8,139 nucleotides of DNA from the NCBI GenBank assembly GCA_023145395.1, contig JAGLDW010000790.1, forward strand, positions 1-8,139. Reading direction: 5' to 3'. Shown here in pieces: positions 6,595-8,139 of this stretch. This DNA comes from Lentisphaeria bacterium. Its GTDB lineage: Bacteria > Verrucomicrobiota > Lentisphaeria > Oligosphaerales > Lenti-02. Below the pieces are notes generated by a model, which was not told the origin of the DNA, made no database searches, and worked only from the letters and a program-made list of their open reading frames with translations. The translations under genes were made by a program, and so were the position numbers. How positions within the stretch are numbered: the stretch's first letter is position 1; each line of letters begins with the position of its first letter.

Positions 6595-7476
6595 ATGTCT
6601 CAGGCTCTGCAATACATTTTTGCCGGAATCACGGTTGGCAGCATCTATGCTATTGTCGCCATCGGATTCAACCTCATCTACAACACCACGGGGATCATCA
6701 ACTTCGCCCAGGGCGAGTTTGTGATGTTGGGTGGGATGGTGGCCGTGACGTTGACCGCTTTCCTGCCCCTGCCGCTGGCGGTTGCCGGCGCCGTCGTCAT
6801 TGTCATGCTGTGTGGTGGCGCGGTGGAATTGCTCTTCTTTCGGCGTCTCCGGAATCCCAATGCCATGCAGATGATCGTCATCACCATTGGCCTCTCGATC
6901 CTGGTCCGGGAGGCGGCGCTCCACGTGTGGGACGAAAAGGTGCGTTCGCTGCCCTATTTCACCGGAGATGAAATATCGTCGGTCAAGATTTTCGGCGCAG
7001 GGATTTCCCCACAGGTCTTCTGGGTTCTCGGCACGGTTGTGGTCGCTGTCATTGTCCTGCATTGCTTCCTGCATTTCAGCATTGTCGGGAAGGCGATGCG
7101 TGCCTGTGCCTCCAATCCCTCGGCATCCATGCTGGCTGGCATCAACATCTCGTCGCTCAGGACCTTCACATTCATGGTCAGCGCCGGTCTTGGAGCGCTT
7201 GGCGGTTGTGTCATGTCACCCATCTGCGCAACCCAGTACGACATGGGCACCAATCTGGCAATCAAGGGCTTTGCCGCAGCCATTCTGGGTGGGCTTGGCA
7301 ATCATATGGGGGCGCTCGCAGCCGGGCTGCTGGTGGGGCTGGCTGAAAAATGCAGTGTCTATTATCTTCCCGCAGCCTATCAGGATGCTGTTTCCTTTGC
7401 CATTCTCCTACTGGTTCTAGTGGTGCGTCCACACGGACTTTTTGGCTCCAAAAGCGCCGCTGTATTGAGAGATTAG
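6595..7476 (+). CDS. livH: LivH-like permease subunit of a branched-chain amino acid type ABC importer
   Basis: The protein is 293 residues, the standard length for LivH (BPD_transp_2 fold), with about eight hydrophobic segments. Diagnostic motifs are the N-terminal GITVGSIYAIVAIGFNLIY (11-29), NFAQGEFVMLGG (36-47), the cytoplasmic coupling loop GKAMRACASNPSASMLAGIN (165-184) that contacts the ATPase, KGFAAAILGGLG (224-235) and the C-terminal VRPHGLFG (277-284). It forms half of the inner-membrane channel with the LivM-like protein encoded four bases downstream. The ATG at 6595 gives the canonical N-terminus and is the only usual start codon in the open frame, yet no Shine-Dalgarno site precedes it; the upstream bases are A/C-rich (ACACCAAACAGCCAA). 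Initiation may therefore be weaker than for the binding protein. Confidence 0.92.
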   Translation: MSQALQYIFAGITVGSIYAIVAIGFNLIYNTTGIINFAQGEFVMLGGMVAVTLTAFLPLPLAVAGAVVIVMLCGGAVELLFFRRLRNPNAMQMIVITIGLSILVREAALHVWDEKVRSLPYFTGDEISSVKIFGAGISPQVFWVLGTVVVAVIVLHCFLHFSIVGKAMRACASNPSASMLAGINISSLRTFTFMVSAGLGALGGCVMSPICATQYDMGTNLAIKGFAAAILGGLGNHMGALAAGLLVGLAEKCSVYYLPAAYQDAVSFAILLLVLVVRPHGLFGSKSAAVLRD

Positions 7477-7480
7477 ATCT

Positions 7481-8139
7481 GTGAGAAAAAAAACACATCT
7501 AATCGGAATGACGGCCTTTGTGCTCGCGGTGGTCGCGGTGCAGCTGCTGGCCAGCGCCTGCCACCGTGAATACTATCTGACACAGTTGATCGTGGCCGCC
7601 TACTATTCCATTGTCGCTCTGGGATTGTGCCTGGTGATGGGCTATGCCGGGCAGATCTCGCTGGGTCACGGCGCCTTCTTCGCCATCGGAGGCTACACCT
7701 CCGCCGTGTTGACGACCCTTGACCTGGGAAAGCTGGCCAACACGGATTTTGGACAGCTTCTCTGCCGACTCCGTTTCCTGGTGCCACGTCAGGATCTCTA
7801 TGGCGGCGAGTTTGTGGGGGTCTCCCCTCCCGCCGCCTTTGTGATCGCCATCCTTCTGACTGTGGTCACGGCCCTGGCGATTGGCTATCCCGCATTGCGA
7901 CTCAAGGGGCATTATCTGGCTATGGCGACACTGGGATTCGGCTTGATTGTCTACCGGATTCTGGTGGGTAGCGAGTTCACCGGGGGCGCGGACGGAATCT
8001 CGTCGGTGCCAAACTGGCATCTGCTGCCCGGACTGGTCATCTGCGAAAAGAATGGGATGCGACTTCAGAACTACTATTTCGCCTGGGTGGTGGTCGGAGT
8101 GACCTTGATTTTCATTCTGAAGCTTGTCAACTCCAGAGT
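7481..8139 (+). CDS. livM: LivM-like permease subunit (3'-truncated by window)
   Basis: The frame runs open from a GTG at 7481 to the window end, giving 219 complete codons. GTG is preferred: it lies four bases after the livH stop, has a weak purine stretch GAGAGA (7467-7472) eight bases upstream, and gives a basic N-terminus (VRKKTHLIG) before the first membrane helix. An in-frame ATG at 7508 would remove nine residues, including those basic ones. Diagnostic LivM motifs are GYAGQISLGHGAFFAIGGYT (54-73), PALRLKGHYLAMATLGFG (137-154) and TGGADGI (167-173). It pairs with LivH to form the translocation channel for the periplasmic ligand. Residues about 82-115 form a polar loop (DLGKLANTDFGQLLCRLRF onward to YGGEFVGVSPP) between two hydrophobic segments, and it looks longer than in common LivM proteins. 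LivM proteins usually exceed 300 residues, so roughly a third is missing, and ATPase genes are expected beyond. Confidence 0.9.
   Translation, partial: MRKKTHLIGMTAFVLAVVAVQLLASACHREYYLTQLIVAAYYSIVALGLCLVMGYAGQISLGHGAFFAIGGYTSAVLTTLDLGKLANTDFGQLLCRLRFLVPRQDLYGGEFVGVSPPAAFVIAILLTVVTALAIGYPALRLKGHYLAMATLGFGLIVYRILVGSEFTGGADGISSVPNWHLLPGLVICEKNGMRLQNYYFAWVVVGVTLIFILKLVNSR

Noticed and set aside
6510..6971. A 153-codon + strand frame starting in the livK-livH gap
   Set aside because: It overlaps livH out of frame, is Arg/His/Gly-rich and lacks any domain, so it is not a leader-peptide gene I can support.

Overview
The window is bacterial chromosome with dense, ordinary protein-coding genes and a GC content that looks like the mid-to-high 50s by eye. 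No rRNA, tRNA, CRISPR array, insertion sequence or phage gene was recognised. Three features suggest a Gram-negative bacterium, possibly of the Planctomycetes-Verrucomicrobia-Kiritimatiellae type: the DUF2339/DUF3999 membrane pair, the exported phosphoesterase-beta-helix fusion, and the periplasmic binding protein. This placement is inferred from protein style only and is weak.

Region 1 (1-3071, + strand) holds the 3' part of a polytopic DUF2339-type membrane protein. It is translationally coupled to a signal-peptide-bearing, C-terminally anchored DUF3999-like protein. Both families have no established function, and the pairing suggests one envelope module.

Region 2 (3111-5042, - strand) is convergent with region 1. 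It is one large exported protein that joins a calcineurin-type metallophosphoesterase, with all metal-ligand motifs present, to a pectate-lyase-like right-handed beta-helix. The helix has a legible Asn/Cys ladder of about seven coils.

Region 3 (about 5043-5304) is a 262-base divergent intergenic region. It contains a perfect TTGACA -35 box with a plausible -10, a leader of roughly 120 bases with a possible GNRA-capped hairpin, and a good Shine-Dalgarno site for the next gene.

Region 4 (5305-8139, + strand, running off the window) is a branched-chain amino acid type (HAAT/Liv) ABC importer: binding protein, first permease (LivH-like) and second permease (LivM-like, cut by the window edge). 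The two ATPase genes (livG/livF) would be expected just beyond the right edge. A strong 12-bp hairpin lies in the 147-base gap between the binding-protein and first permease genes, which fits differential expression of the abundant binding protein over the membrane subunits. The LivM-like gene starts with GTG.

Nothing here clearly forms an undescribed system. The items most worth a second look are the phosphoesterase-beta-helix fusion with its ladder, the livK-livH intercistronic hairpin, and the apparent extra loop in the LivM-like subunit.
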